Source: Sphingomonas leidyi (GTDB lineage Bacteria > Pseudomonadota > Alphaproteobacteria > Sphingomonadales > Sphingomonadaceae). From it: a DNA stretch of 64,000 bases. The position numbers and the translations under genes are program-made. The stretch covers positions 85,089 through 149,088 of the forward strand of contig NZ_JAASQV010000007.1 of NCBI RefSeq assembly GCF_011761945.1. The letters run 5' to 3'. This document shows positions 15,588 through 23,906 of the stretch, piece by piece. The notes under the pieces were generated by a model. That model had not been told where the DNA came from, did not search any database, and saw only the letters and a list, made by a program, of their open reading frames with translations. How positions within the stretch are numbered: position 1 is the first letter of the stretch; each line of letters opens with the position of its first letter.

Positions 15588-16727
15588 ATGGCAGACGCCG
15601 AGTCACGTCCCCGCCGCCAGGCCCCCGGCCTCCCGTTGCCGGACACGGTAGCGCTGGTGCTGCAAGGCGGCGGCGCGCTCGGCGCCTATCAGGCGGGCGT
15701 GATCGACGAACTGCAGGGCGCCGGCATCGAGGTGGACTGGGTCGCCGGCATCTCGATCGGCGCAGTCAATGCCGCGCTGTTCGCCGGCAATCCGCCCGAG
15801 AAGCGCATCGCCGCGATCCGCACCTTCTGGGAAGACGCCACCGCCGCGCTCCCCGATTTCTCGCTGCCCATGCACGACGCCGCGCGCGAGCTGAGCCACG
15901 AATGGGCGGCGGGCATGGTCATGCTGGGCGGCGTGCCCGGCTTCTTCCGCCCGCGCCTGCTGCCGCCCGGCTTCGCCGTCCCCGGCACGCCCGAGGCGCT
16001 GAGCTTCTACGATACCGCCCCCCTGCGCGAGACGCTCGACCGGCTGGTCGACTGGGACCTGCTCAACAAGGGGCCCGTCCGCCTCTCGGTCGGCGCGGTC
16101 GACATCAAGAGCGGCAATTTCCGCTATTTCGACACGCGCGACGAACGCCTCGACGCGCGCCACATCATGGCATCGGGCGCGCTGCCGCCGGGCCTGCCGC
16201 CGGTGGAGATCGACGGCTGCTGGTATTGGGACGGCGGCCTCGTCTCCAACACGCCGCTCACCCATGTCCTCGACCGGCAGGATGCCGAGACGCTGATCTT
16301 CCAGGTCGACCTGTTCCCCGCCGCCGACGAGCTGCCGCGCACGATCACCGACGTGCTGGCGCGCGAGAAGGAGATCCGCTTCTCCAGCCGCACCCGCGCC
16401 GTCTCGGACGAGCGGATGCGGCTGCGCCAGGAGCGCCAGATGGTCTGCCGCCTGCTGAGCAAGCTGCCGCCCGAACTGCTGGAGGATCCCGAGGTGCAGG
16501 CGGTCCGCGCCCGGGTCTCCGAATATCCGGTCAGCCTGGTCCATCTGATCTATCGCGCCAATGCCTGGGAGGGCGGGGCGCGCGACTTCGAATTCTCGGC
16601 GCGCTCGATGCACGAGCATTGGCAGGCCGGGCGCATGGCAGTGGCGGAGACCATGGCCAATGCCCGGCTCGTCGCCCAGAACATCCTCGACGGCAACACC
16701 GCCGCCTTTGATCTCACCCAGCGTTAG
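15588..16727 (+). CDS. Patatin-like phospholipase (DUF3734-type)
   Basis: 379 residues. GGGALG (27-32) forms the oxyanion hole, GISIG holds the nucleophile Ser56, and the catalytic Asp is in WDGGL (Asp215), so the Ser-Asp dyad is complete. The long C-terminal part (RQERQMVCRLLSKLPPELL, then MHEHWQAGRMAV) matches the DUF3734 extension typical of patatins next to 3-hydroxybutyrate dehydrogenase. It is followed 9 bp later by bdhA, which suggests a role in polyhydroxybutyrate or lipid turnover. AAGGCAGG precedes the ATG as the ribosome site. Confidence 0.93.
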   Translation: MADAESRPRRQAPGLPLPDTVALVLQGGGALGAYQAGVIDELQGAGIEVDWVAGISIGAVNAALFAGNPPEKRIAAIRTFWEDATAALPDFSLPMHDAARELSHEWAAGMVMLGGVPGFFRPRLLPPGFAVPGTPEALSFYDTAPLRETLDRLVDWDLLNKGPVRLSVGAVDIKSGNFRYFDTRDERLDARHIMASGALPPGLPPVEIDGCWYWDGGLVSNTPLTHVLDRQDAETLIFQVDLFPAADELPRTITDVLAREKEIRFSSRTRAVSDERMRLRQERQMVCRLLSKLPPELLEDPEVQAVRARVSEYPVSLVHLIYRANAWEGGARDFEFSARSMHEHWQAGRMAVAETMANARLVAQNILDGNTAAFDLTQR

Positions 16728-16736
16728 GAGTATCCC

Positions 16737-17522
16737 ATGTTCCTCAAGGGCAAGTCCGCGATCATCACCGGCTCCACCTCGGGCATCGGCCTGGCCTATG
16801 CCGAGGCGCTGGCGGCCGAGGGCGCGAGCGTGATGATCAACGGCTTCGGCGACGCGGCGGCGATCGAGAAGGAGCGTGCCGCGCTCGAGGCGACGAGCGG
16901 CGCCAAGGCGCTCTACGACGCCGCCGACATGACCAAGCCCGACCAGATCGCGGCGATGGTCCAGCGCTGCCACGACGAACTCGGCGGCCCGCACATCGTC
17001 ATCAACAATGCCGGCATCCAGCACGTTTCGCCGATCGAGGACTTCCCGGTCGAGAAGTACGACGCGATCGTCGCGATCAACATGTCCTCGGCCTGGCACA
17101 TGACGCGCGCCGCGGTGCCGTTCATGAAGGCGCAGAAATGGGGCCGGATCATCTCCACCGCCTCGGCGCACAGCCTGGTCGCCAGCCCCAACAAGAGCGC
17201 GTACGTGATGGCCAAGCACGCCATTGCCGGGCTCACCAAGACGATCGCGCTCGAAGTCGCGACCAGCGGCATCACGGTGAACTGCGTCTCGCCCGGCTAT
17301 GTCTGGACCCCGCTGGTCGAGAACCAGATCCCCGATACGATGAAGACGCGGAACATGACGCGCGAGCAGGTGATCAACGACGTGCTCCTCGACGCGCAGC
17401 CGACCAAGGAGTTCGTCCAGCCGGAACAGGTCGCCGCGCTGGTGCTTTTCCTGTGCCGGGACGAGGCGGCGCAGATCACCGGTGCCAATTATTCGATCGA
17501 CGGCGGCTGGACCGCGGCCTGA
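16737..17522 (+). CDS. bdhA: 3-hydroxybutyrate dehydrogenase
   Basis: A 261-residue short-chain dehydrogenase. The NAD motif TGSTSGIG (11-18), NNAG, Ser143 and YVMAK (Tyr156, Lys160) are complete. HSLVASPNKSAYVMAKHAI and LEVATSGITVNCVSPGYVWT are characteristic of 3-hydroxybutyrate dehydrogenases, which convert D-3-hydroxybutyrate to acetoacetate with NAD. GGAG sits before the ATG. It is in an operon with the patatin-like gene upstream. Confidence 0.94.
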   Translation: MFLKGKSAIITGSTSGIGLAYAEALAAEGASVMINGFGDAAAIEKERAALEATSGAKALYDAADMTKPDQIAAMVQRCHDELGGPHIVINNAGIQHVSPIEDFPVEKYDAIVAINMSSAWHMTRAAVPFMKAQKWGRIISTASAHSLVASPNKSAYVMAKHAIAGLTKTIALEVATSGITVNCVSPGYVWTPLVENQIPDTMKTRNMTREQVINDVLLDAQPTKEFVQPEQVAALVLFLCRDEAAQITGANYSIDGGWTAA

Positions 17523-17538
17523 GAAGGGGCTTGGAACA

Positions 17539-18162
17539 ATGAAGGGGATTCCCGCCGCCGCGTTGCTCGTGCTCGGGCTTACCGGCTGCAGCGTCTATCG
17601 CGACGCCACCGCCACGCGCCCGCCCGCCGGCTGGAGCTGGCGCAAGGTGATGACCGAGGCCGACGCCGATCGCATCCGCAGCTGGCGCCGCGCCTGGGAC
17701 GACGCGCTCGCGCCGGCCAAGGCAGCGGCACCGGCGGCTATCGCGGCGGAGCCGGACCTGTTCGATCCCGATCGCGCGCTGGGCGCCGGGATGCCGCCCG
17801 CGGGCGAATATCGCTGCCGCACCTTCAAGCTCGGCTCGCAGCAGCCGCTCACGCCCTATTTCGCGGCCTATCCTGCCGGCCGGTGCCGGATCACCGTGCA
17901 AGGCCCGGAGACGCATTTCGTCCGCCTCGACGGCGAGCAGCGCCCCGACGGGCTGATCTACGCCAACACCGATGCGCGCCCCATGTTCATCGGCGTGATG
18001 GTCCTGGGCGACGAGACCGCCCCCCTGCGCTACGGCGTCGACCAGACGCGCGACATGATCGGCTATGTCGAGCGCATCGGCGAAGCGCGCTGGCGGCTGG
18101 TCCTGCCCTATCCGGGCTTCGAATCGAAGCTCGACGTGATCGAGCTGATCCCGGCGGGCTGA
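17539..18162 (+). CDS. DUF4893-type lipoprotein
   Basis: 207 residues with lipobox LTGC (MKGIPAAALLVLGLTGCSVY). The mature part begins with WSWRKVMTEADADRIRSW and contains GEYRCRTFKLG, a pattern of the DUF4893 family common in sphingomonads. It lies 16 bp after bdhA, probably as the last gene of the operon. The start was chosen for the lipoprotein signal and the GGGGC upstream. The function is unknown. Confidence 0.8.
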   Translation: MKGIPAAALLVLGLTGCSVYRDATATRPPAGWSWRKVMTEADADRIRSWRRAWDDALAPAKAAAPAAIAAEPDLFDPDRALGAGMPPAGEYRCRTFKLGSQQPLTPYFAAYPAGRCRITVQGPETHFVRLDGEQRPDGLIYANTDARPMFIGVMVLGDETAPLRYGVDQTRDMIGYVERIGEARWRLVLPYPGFESKLDVIELIPAG

Positions 18163-18183
18163 GCTGGGCGGCGCGCGCCTCCG

Positions 18184-18780
18184 CTATTCCCGCAGCCCGA
18201 ACTCCTTCACGATGAACGCATAGAGTTCCGGCGCCTTCGCCTTCACATTCTCGCGCCGGAAGGGCGGGCGCGCGGCGGTGCCGTGCAGGACCACGCTCGC
18301 CGTCATCGCGAAGAATTCGAACGGGTTGGTCAACATATAGGACTGGGCCGGCCAGCGCCCGCCTGCCCTCGCCTCGCCATAGAAGCGCAGCACGTCGGGA
18401 TTCTCCCGCCCGCCCGGCATCCTGAGCAACTGCCAGCGATGGATCAGCTCGTGGAGCAGCACCGGATTCGCCGCCGGCTGCGTCTCGCGCGCGAAGAACA
18501 CGCCGCGCGGCCCCGCCCGCGTCCTGGTGCCCGGCTGCAGGTCCACCGTGATCACCTGAGCCGCGAAGAAATCCCGCGCCGCGTCCGACACCCGGAGCGC
18601 CTTCACCAGCGCGATCTGCGCAGCGAGCGATGCGGCGATGGCAGGCGTCTGCTCGCCCCCCTGCCAGTCGATCGCGAAATCCTCGGCCGCCCAGGCCCGG
18701 GCCGGCAGCGCCAGCAGTGCTGCACCGGCGAGCAGCGCCCGGCGCGAGAGGTTTGACAGCCCGGCATCCCCACGCGACAT
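18184..18780 (-). CDS. Putative exported zinc metallopeptidase (HELIH motif)
   Basis: 198 residues with a Tat-like signal (NLSRRALLAGAALLALPARA). LLHELIHRWQ supplies HEXXH (His110, Glu111, His114), and NPFEFFAMTA (Glu155) about 40 residues later could be the third metal ligand, as in gluzincins. I do not recognise a named family. It converges with the DUF4893 gene and is divergent from the amidohydrolase gene (27 bp apart). The peptidase role is inferred from the motif only. Confidence 0.72.
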   Translation of the reverse strand: MSRGDAGLSNLSRRALLAGAALLALPARAWAAEDFAIDWQGGEQTPAIAASLAAQIALVKALRVSDAARDFFAAQVITVDLQPGTRTRAGPRGVFFARETQPAANPVLLHELIHRWQLLRMPGGRENPDVLRFYGEARAGGRWPAQSYMLTNPFEFFAMTASVVLHGTAARPPFRRENVKAKAPELYAFIVKEFGLRE

Positions 18781-18807
18781 TCAAACCTCCATGCAGCGGG
18801 GAACCTT

Positions 18808-20115
18808 ATGCTTCGATACCTTCTTCTCGCAACTGCGATGAGCTTCTCCACGCCCTCCGCCGCCGATCCGGTGCACGACGCGACCAGGGCCGCGCTGCCC
18901 CAGCTCATGGAATTCTATCGCGACTTCCACGCCAATCCCGAACTCAGCCTCCACGAAGTGAAGACCGCCGCCAAGCTCGCCGAGGAAGCGCGCAAGGCCG
19001 GCTTCAAGGTCACCGAGAAAGTGGGCGGCACCGGCGTGGTCGCGGTGCTCGAGAACGGCGCCGGCCCGGTCGTGCTGATCCGTGCCGACATGGACGGCCT
19101 GCCCGTCACCGAAGCCACCGGCCTGCCCTTCGCCTCCAAGGTGCGCACCACCAACGACGAAGGGATCGAGACCGGCGTGATGCACGCCTGCGGCCATGAC
19201 ACGCACATGGCGAGCTGGATCGGCACGCTGCGCAACCTCGCCGCGATGAAGGCGAAGTGGCACGGCACCGTCGTCATGATCGCCCAGCCCGCCGAGGAGC
19301 GCGGAATGGGCGCCCGGGCGATGATCGACGACGGGCTGTTCACGCGCTTCCCCAAGCCCCAGTTCGCGCTCGCCTTCCACGACAGCGCCAGCCAGCCCGC
19401 CGGCCAGATCGGCGTGACGCCGGGCTATGCCCTGGCGAACGTGGACTCGGTCGACGTGCTGGTGAAGGGCGTCGGCGGCCATGGCGCCTATCCGCAGACC
19501 ACCCGCGACCCGATCGTCCTCGCCGCGCGCATCGTCACGTCGCTCCAGACCCTGGTCAGCCGCGAAGTCGATCCGCAGGAAGCCGCGGTCGTCACCGTCG
19601 GCATGATCAAGGGCGGCTCGACGCACAACATCATCGGCAGCGACGTCACGATGCTGCTTACCGTGCGCAGCTTCAAGCCCGAGGTCCGCAAGCTGCTGCT
19701 CGACGGCATCGCCCGGATCGCGAAGGGCGAGGCGATCGCCGCCGGCGTGCCCGAGGATCGCATGCCCGAGGTCAAGGTCCGCGACAATTTCACGCCCGCC
19801 ACCTTCAACACCCAGCCGCTCTCGGACCGGATGAAGTCCCTGTGGACGGCGCGCTTCGGCAAGGACCGGGTGGCCGAGACCCGCGCGGTGATGGGCGGCG
19901 AGGATTTCAGCCGCTACTGGCTGGCCGACCAGTCGATCCAGAGCCTGATCTTCTGGGTGGGCGGCGTGCCGGCGGACAAATGGGCCGCGTCCGACAATGG
20001 CAGGAAGCCGCTTCCCTCGCTTCACAGTGCCTATTGGGCGCCCGACGCCGAAGCGGTGATCGGCACCGCGACCGAGGCGATGACCGCGGCGGCGCTGGAT
20101 ATCCTGAAGAAATAG
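18808..20115 (+). CDS. M20-family amidohydrolase/carboxypeptidase
   Basis: 435 residues with a signal peptide (MLRYLLLATAMSFSTPSAA). Metal-binding segments are visible: LIRADMDGLP, MHACGHDTHMA, QPAEERGMGARAM and the C-terminal FHDSA / SLHSAYW regions. GVGGHGAYPQTTRDPI is the dimerisation-domain signature of the hippurate hydrolase/IAA-amino-acid hydrolase group. It likely cleaves N-acyl amino acids in the periplasm. Divergent from the metallopeptidase-like gene at 18184. Confidence 0.92.
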   Translation: MLRYLLLATAMSFSTPSAADPVHDATRAALPQLMEFYRDFHANPELSLHEVKTAAKLAEEARKAGFKVTEKVGGTGVVAVLENGAGPVVLIRADMDGLPVTEATGLPFASKVRTTNDEGIETGVMHACGHDTHMASWIGTLRNLAAMKAKWHGTVVMIAQPAEERGMGARAMIDDGLFTRFPKPQFALAFHDSASQPAGQIGVTPGYALANVDSVDVLVKGVGGHGAYPQTTRDPIVLAARIVTSLQTLVSREVDPQEAAVVTVGMIKGGSTHNIIGSDVTMLLTVRSFKPEVRKLLLDGIARIAKGEAIAAGVPEDRMPEVKVRDNFTPATFNTQPLSDRMKSLWTARFGKDRVAETRAVMGGEDFSRYWLADQSIQSLIFWVGGVPADKWAASDNGRKPLPSLHSAYWAPDAEAVIGTATEAMTAAALDILKK

Positions 20116-20129
20116 GCCTGCTTGCCGCC

Positions 20130-20579
20130 ATGACCGATCCGAGCATGCGCGACCCGGCGCATCCGCGCCGCCTGCCCGCATTTCTGAGCGCCGCGCTGAC
20201 CGGCGCCTATGCGGGCATTGCGCTTCAGTGCTTGCTCGCCTGGTCGTCGGAGCCGGATGGCCTCGACTGGTCGGATGCAGGGGCGATGGTCCCGATCGTC
20301 GCGATCTACGGGCTGATCGCGCTTCCCTTCGTGGCACTGGGCCTGTTCGTCTTCGGCATTCCCGCGGCCCGCCTGCTCCGCCGCTGGCGCGACCGCCCCT
20401 GGATGGGGCTGGTCGCGGCGGTGTGCGGCGCCCTGGCCGGCAAACTCGCCTATCATGCGATCGATCGCCTGCTGTTCTTCGGCGCCTATCGGCCATGGAC
20501 GATCGAGCGTGTCGATCTTGGCCTTTGCTACGGGGTGCCGGCGGGTCTTGCCTGGTGGTGGTTCAACCGCCGCGATTGA
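20130..20579 (+). CDS. Small integral membrane protein, unknown
   Basis: 149 residues with about four hydrophobic helices: FLSAALTGAYAGIALQCLLA, then MVPIVAIYGLIALPFVALGL, then WMGLVAAVCGALAGKLAYHA, and a C-terminal VDLGLCYGVPAGLAWWWF. It starts 14 bp after the amidohydrolase stop. No family is recognised. Confidence 0.7.
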   Translation: MTDPSMRDPAHPRRLPAFLSAALTGAYAGIALQCLLAWSSEPDGLDWSDAGAMVPIVAIYGLIALPFVALGLFVFGIPAARLLRRWRDRPWMGLVAAVCGALAGKLAYHAIDRLLFFGAYRPWTIERVDLGLCYGVPAGLAWWWFNRRD

Positions 20580-20582
20580 GCG

Positions 20583-20601
20583 GCCGGCATGCAATGCCGG
20601 C
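20583..20601 (+). terminator. Hairpin after the membrane-protein gene
   Basis: GCCGGCAT, GCA, ATGCCGGC forms a perfect 8-bp stem with a 3-base loop four bases after the stop. There is no U-tract, so termination is possible but not certain. Confidence 0.4.
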
Positions 20602-20753
20602 GGTGCGTGCGCGATGGAGGAGGAGAGCGGGGAAGCCGGCGCTTCGCCACGGCCTCTTCCCACTATCATTGTCTAACGCGGAACCGGGCTTGCGGCAAGC
20701 CGGGGCCCTTGTTCCATGAAGCCGCCCTCGATTCGCAACTGAGGGAACGGCAC

Positions 20754-21140
20754 ATGATCTATTATCACGGCACCCGCGCGGACCTGGGCCATGGCGACCT
20801 GATCGCCATCGGCCATGCCTCCAACTATGGCGCTCGGAAGCAGGCGAGCTGGGTCTATCTGACCGGCACGCTCGAAGCGGCGATCTGGGGCGCCGAGCTC
20901 GCCCGGGGCACGGGTCGCGCGCGGATCTACATCGTCGAGCCGACCGGCGGGGTCGTCGACGATCCCAACCTCACCGATCAGAAATTCCCCGGCAACCCGA
21001 CGCTCTCCTACCGCTCGCGCGCGCCGCTCCGCGTGGTCGGCGAAGTCGCCGAATGGCAGGGCCATTCCCCGGAGCAGCTGCAGCACATGAAGGCGGCGAT
21101 CGAACGCCTCGAGACCCTGGGCATCGAGGCCATCGACTGA
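20754..21140 (+). CDS. arr: NAD-dependent rifamycin ADP-ribosyltransferase
   Basis: 128 residues matching the small Arr family along the whole length. YYHGTRADLGHGDLI opens the NAD-binding fold; VYLTGTLEAAIWGAELA and IYIVEPTGGVVDDPNLTDQKF follow, then NPTLSYRSRAPLRVVG and EWQGHSPEQLQHM. Arr transfers ADP-ribose to the C23 hydroxyl of rifamycins and inactivates them. GGAACGG precedes the ATG. No resistance island or integron surrounds it, so it looks like an intrinsic chromosomal gene. Confidence 0.94.
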   Translation: MIYYHGTRADLGHGDLIAIGHASNYGARKQASWVYLTGTLEAAIWGAELARGTGRARIYIVEPTGGVVDDPNLTDQKFPGNPTLSYRSRAPLRVVGEVAEWQGHSPEQLQHMKAAIERLETLGIEAID

Positions 21141-21148
21141 GCTCCGCG

Positions 21149-21179
21149 CGCCGCGCCCGGCCATGCGCCGGGTGCGGCG
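21149..21179. terminator. Bidirectional terminator-type hairpin between arr and the metal exporter
   Basis: CGCCGCGCCCGGC pairs with GCCGGGTGCGGCG (13 positions, one G-U) around a CATGC loop. It fills the gap between two convergent genes. Confidence 0.6.
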
Positions 21180-22115
21180 TCAGCGGCACTCCACGGTGAA
21201 GTGCGCCAGCGCGTGCACCGGCGCCAGCCGGGCGCGGATCGCATCCGCATCGACGCCCACCACGCTCACGATCGCCGCCCGCGCCTCGGGGCCCACGCGC
21301 CACACGTGCAGGTCGACGATCCGGGCATCGCCCCCGGCCTCGACCAGCGCGCGCACTTCCATGGCAACGGAATCGTCGGTCCGGTCGAGCAGCACCGCGG
21401 CGGTGTCGCGCATCAGCGTCCACGACCAGCGCGCGATCACCACCGCGCCGACGATCCCCATCGCCGGATCCATCCACGCCCAGCCGAGATAGCGCCCGGC
21501 CAGCAGCGCCGCGATCGCCAGCACCGAAGTCAGCGCATCGGCGAGGACGTGCATATAGGCCGAGCGCAGATTGTTGTCGTGGCCGCGATGGGGATGGTCA
21601 TGGTCGTGCCCATGATCATGGTCGTGGCCATGCCGATGGGCATGGCCGTGATGATGCCCGCCCGAGAGCAGCAGCGCGCTGGCAAGGTTCACCGCCAGCC
21701 CCAGCACCGCGACGATCGTCGCTTCGCCGAACGCCACCCGGATCGGCTCGAACAGCCGCAGCACCGATTCCACGCCGATCCCCAGCGCGATCAGCCCGAG
21801 CACCATCGCCGAGGCGAAGCCGGCCAGGTCGCCCACCTTGCCCGTTCCGAAGCTATAGGCTGCGCTATGCGCATGCCGCCGCGCATAGGCATAGGCCGCA
21901 GCGGCAACGGCCAGGGCGCCGGCATGCGTCGCCATATGGAAGCCGTCGGCGAGCAGCGCCATCGATCCGGTCCAATAGCCCGCGGCGATCTCGCCCACCA
22001 TCATCACCGCAGTGAGCCAGACCACCCACAAGGTCCGCCGCGCATTCGCGTCATGCGCGGCACCGAGGAAGACATGGTCGTGCGCCAACGCATCGATTTC
22101 GGGCAGGGTGGCCAT
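21180..22115 (-). CDS. dmeF: Cation diffusion facilitator, DmeF type (Co/Ni/Zn exporter)
   Basis: 311 residues, six predicted helices. Metal-site motifs: DGFHMATHAGAL in helix 2 and HVLADALTSV in helix 5. Between them is a long His-rich cytoplasmic loop of HGH/HDHDHGHDHDHPH type, and a C-terminal soluble domain follows. The HMATH variant and pairing with an RcnR/CsoR-type regulator fit DmeF, a cobalt/nickel exporter of alphaproteobacteria. The gene lies 8 bp after the regulator, so they form a dmeRF operon. Confidence 0.92.
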   Translation of the reverse strand: MATLPEIDALAHDHVFLGAAHDANARRTLWVVWLTAVMMVGEIAAGYWTGSMALLADGFHMATHAGALAVAAAAYAYARRHAHSAAYSFGTGKVGDLAGFASAMVLGLIALGIGVESVLRLFEPIRVAFGEATIVAVLGLAVNLASALLLSGGHHHGHAHRHGHDHDHGHDHDHPHRGHDNNLRSAYMHVLADALTSVLAIAALLAGRYLGWAWMDPAMGIVGAVVIARWSWTLMRDTAAVLLDRTDDSVAMEVRALVEAGGDARIVDLHVWRVGPEARAAIVSVVGVDADAIRARLAPVHALAHFTVECR

Positions 22116-22123
22116 GGGGGATC

Positions 22124-22399
22124 CTATTTGGCGTAGCGGCGGATCACCGCCAGCAGGTCTTCGGCCCCCTGGGCGCGCTCCGCATCGCTGAGGGCAGGAT
22201 GCGCGACATGCGCCTGGAGATGGTCGGCGATGATTTCGTCGAGCAGCCCGTTCACTGCCCCGCGCACCGCCGCGACGAGCTGCAATATCTCGGCACAGCT
22301 CGAATCGCACTGCATCGCCCGCTCGACCGCGCCGACCTGCCCGCCGATCCGGCGGACCCGCGCCAGCAGCGCGTCGTTACCATGGGAGAGATGCGCCAT
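22124..22399 (-). CDS. Metal-sensing repressor, CsoR/RcnR family (DmeR-like)
   Basis: 91 residues, all-helical DUF156 type. RVRRIGGQVGAVERAM and CAEILQLVAAVRGAVNGL are family signatures. The N-terminal His (MAHLSH) and Cys of SSCAEI fit the metal site of RcnR-like nickel/cobalt sensors. The start could also be at 22405 (MGMAHL). The operator ATACCC-N5-GGGTAT covers the start region, so metal loss of binding would open expression of itself and dmeF. Confidence 0.9.
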   Translation of the reverse strand: MAHLSHGNDALLARVRRIGGQVGAVERAMQCDSSCAEILQLVAAVRGAVNGLLDEIIADHLQAHVAHPALSDAERAQGAEDLLAVIRRYAK

Positions 22400-22403
22400 A
22401 CCC

Positions 22404-22420
22404 ATACCCCCTATGGGTAT
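22404..22420. promoter_or_regulatory. CsoR/RcnR-type operator
   Basis: ATACCC (22404-22409) and GGGTAT (22415-22420) form an inverted repeat around CCTAT, with a further direct ATACCC at 22398. G/C-tract operators flanked by AT are typical of this repressor family. It overlaps the alternative start codon. Confidence 0.65.
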
Positions 22421-22475
22421 ATTGGCCCGAAGTAAAGCATCCCGGTGCGGGGGAGGCAAAGGCGGGACCGCCAAA

Positions 22476-22895
22476 TTAGGAAGCGATGGCCATCCCCACC
22501 GGCGGCAGGAAACATGCCACGGTGCTCGCCGGCAGCCGTGCCGGCTGGAGGGTGGCGGCGTCGAGGCAGCACCAGCGCGACTTGACTTCGGCCAGCGTCT
22601 CGGCGCCGCGGCGGATCACCGTGTCGTAGAACGCACTTTCGCGGCGCACGCTCTCCAGCACCACCGTCGCGACCAGCGCGTCGGCGAGGAAGGCGGGCTT
22701 GCGATAGGTGATGTCGTGCCGCACGGCGACCCAGCGATGCGCCGCCACCGCTTCGGGCGGAGCCAGCCGTTCCCAATGATCGACCACCGCCGCCTGTACC
22801 CAGCGCAGGTAGATCGCGTTGTTCACATGCCCCAGCGCGTCGATATCGTCCGCTTCGATCCGGATGGCATAATGGTGCGGGTTGCTCGGGTTCAT
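22476..22895 (-). CDS. Acyl-CoA thioesterase, 4-hydroxybenzoyl-CoA type hotdog fold
   Basis: 139 residues. EADDIDALGHVNNAIYLRWVQ is the hotdog signature with the DxxGHxNN active-site segment; Asp and His are in place. It hydrolyses acyl-CoA thioesters. Its ATG overlaps the stop of the upstream gene by four bases (ATGA), so it is the last gene of the three-gene operon that includes the HEPN-like protein. Confidence 0.9.
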   Translation of the reverse strand: MNPSNPHHYAIRIEADDIDALGHVNNAIYLRWVQAAVVDHWERLAPPEAVAAHRWVAVRHDITYRKPAFLADALVATVVLESVRRESAFYDTVIRRGAETLAEVKSRWCCLDAATLQPARLPASTVACFLPPVGMAIAS

Positions 22896-23440
22896 GATGT
22901 TCCGTTCGAGATGCCGCGCGCCTCGGCGAGCAGGCGGTCGGCGATATCGCGATAGAAGAGGCAGACCTCGGAGAGATCGGTGGGCGAAATGGCCAGCTCC
23001 GCGCCGACGGGCACGCGCCGCAGGGCGCCGCCTTCGCCGTGCCAGCCCGTGGTCATCGCCGCTTCGCCGCGGCGGTCGCCGCGCCGTACCGTGCCCGCGC
23101 AGTGGAACAGGCAATTGCGCGAGCGCCCCAGCGCCATCAGTCGCGCATGGTCCGGATCGGGCACGCGGAGCGCGCGGCGCAGCCGGGCGAGCTTGTTCGC
23201 GGTGTTGCGTTCGCCCCTGGGCATGGCAATGCCGCGGCAGCGCGCCGCCTCGCCGACCAGCAGGTTGAGGAAACAATCGAGTTCGCGCAGCCCGTTGCCG
23301 ATCACCTTGGCCCGGTGGCGCCCCTCGATCGCGCGCGGCGCCGCGCCGGGGCCGCCCAGGCCGAGCGCCAGGAAATGCGAGCCCCGCCGCAGCGTCGCAT
23401 GTGCGCGGATCAGTTCGGGGGGTGGTGACGATGACGGCAT
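22892..23440 (-). CDS. Unknown 182-residue protein with HEPN-like RNase motif
   Basis: No named family recognised. The core NTANKLARLRRAL, then HARLMALGRSRNCLFH contains R108-N109-x3-H113, the RNxxxH active-site form of HEPN ribonucleases, preceded by a helix pattern (KLxxLRxxL) seen in HEPN domains of the DUF4145/HepT type. The C-terminus adds another helical stretch (LSEVCLFYRDIADRLLAEAR). It is 18 bp downstream of a ParS/MbcA-type antitoxin gene and overlaps the thioesterase gene. A toxin role is an inference; the protein could instead be an RNA-processing factor or unrelated. Confidence 0.6.
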   Translation of the reverse strand: MPSSSPPPELIRAHATLRRGSHFLALGLGGPGAAPRAIEGRHRAKVIGNGLRELDCFLNLLVGEAARCRGIAMPRGERNTANKLARLRRALRVPDPDHARLMALGRSRNCLFHCAGTVRRGDRRGEAAMTTGWHGEGGALRRVPVGAELAISPTDLSEVCLFYRDIADRLLAEARGISNGTS

Positions 23441-23458
23441 CGCGCGCCGCCCCGTGCC

Positions 23459-23752
23459 TCACTGCGCCCTGCGGCGCGCGGCGATCGCCTGCTCGACGGC
23501 GACCAGCCCCTCGGCGCTCGCAATGGCGAGGTCGAGCGGGCGCCCGCCCAGCGCGTCGTCATGTCCGTTGAGAAAGGCAGTGGCGCCGTCGCGCCCCAGC
23601 GCCTCGAACGCGATTCGCGCAACGCGACCCTGACGCTCCACGCTCTCGGGCGAGAGCCGCGCTTCGGCGAACTTGCGCCGGAAACCATTGGTCCGCAACG
23701 GCTTGGCCGCATCTTCTCCGGCCGGATCCTTTGGCGGCGTGTCGAGGTCCAA
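23459..23752 (-). CDS. ParS/MbcA/Xre-type antitoxin C-terminal domain protein
   Basis: 97 residues. ATAFLNGHDDALGGRPLDLA followed by EGLVAVEQAI is the DUF2384 toxin-binding domain pattern (WLN..N.ALGG..PLDL....G...VE). The usual N-terminal Xre helix-turn-helix is not evident. The only in-frame start I find is TTG at 23752, so the N-terminus is uncertain. DUF2384 proteins normally neutralise RES-domain toxins; no RES gene is nearby, but the HEPN-like gene follows on the same strand. Confidence 0.75.
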   Translation of the reverse strand: MDLDTPPKDPAGEDAAKPLRTNGFRRKFAEARLSPESVERQGRVARIAFEALGRDGATAFLNGHDDALGGRPLDLAIASAEGLVAVEQAIAARRRAQ

Positions 23753-23906
23753 TGCGCGGCTCCCATTGCGTAAGCGGGAGCACGGAGGTCTCTCAGTCGC
23801 TGGCGCCTACGAACGGAACTGCCAGCGATGGCACAGCCTAGCGAGTCGCCGGCGTGAAAGCCACCCGCCATGGCGCGGATCAGGCCGACCGGCCATCCGG
23901 ATGTCA

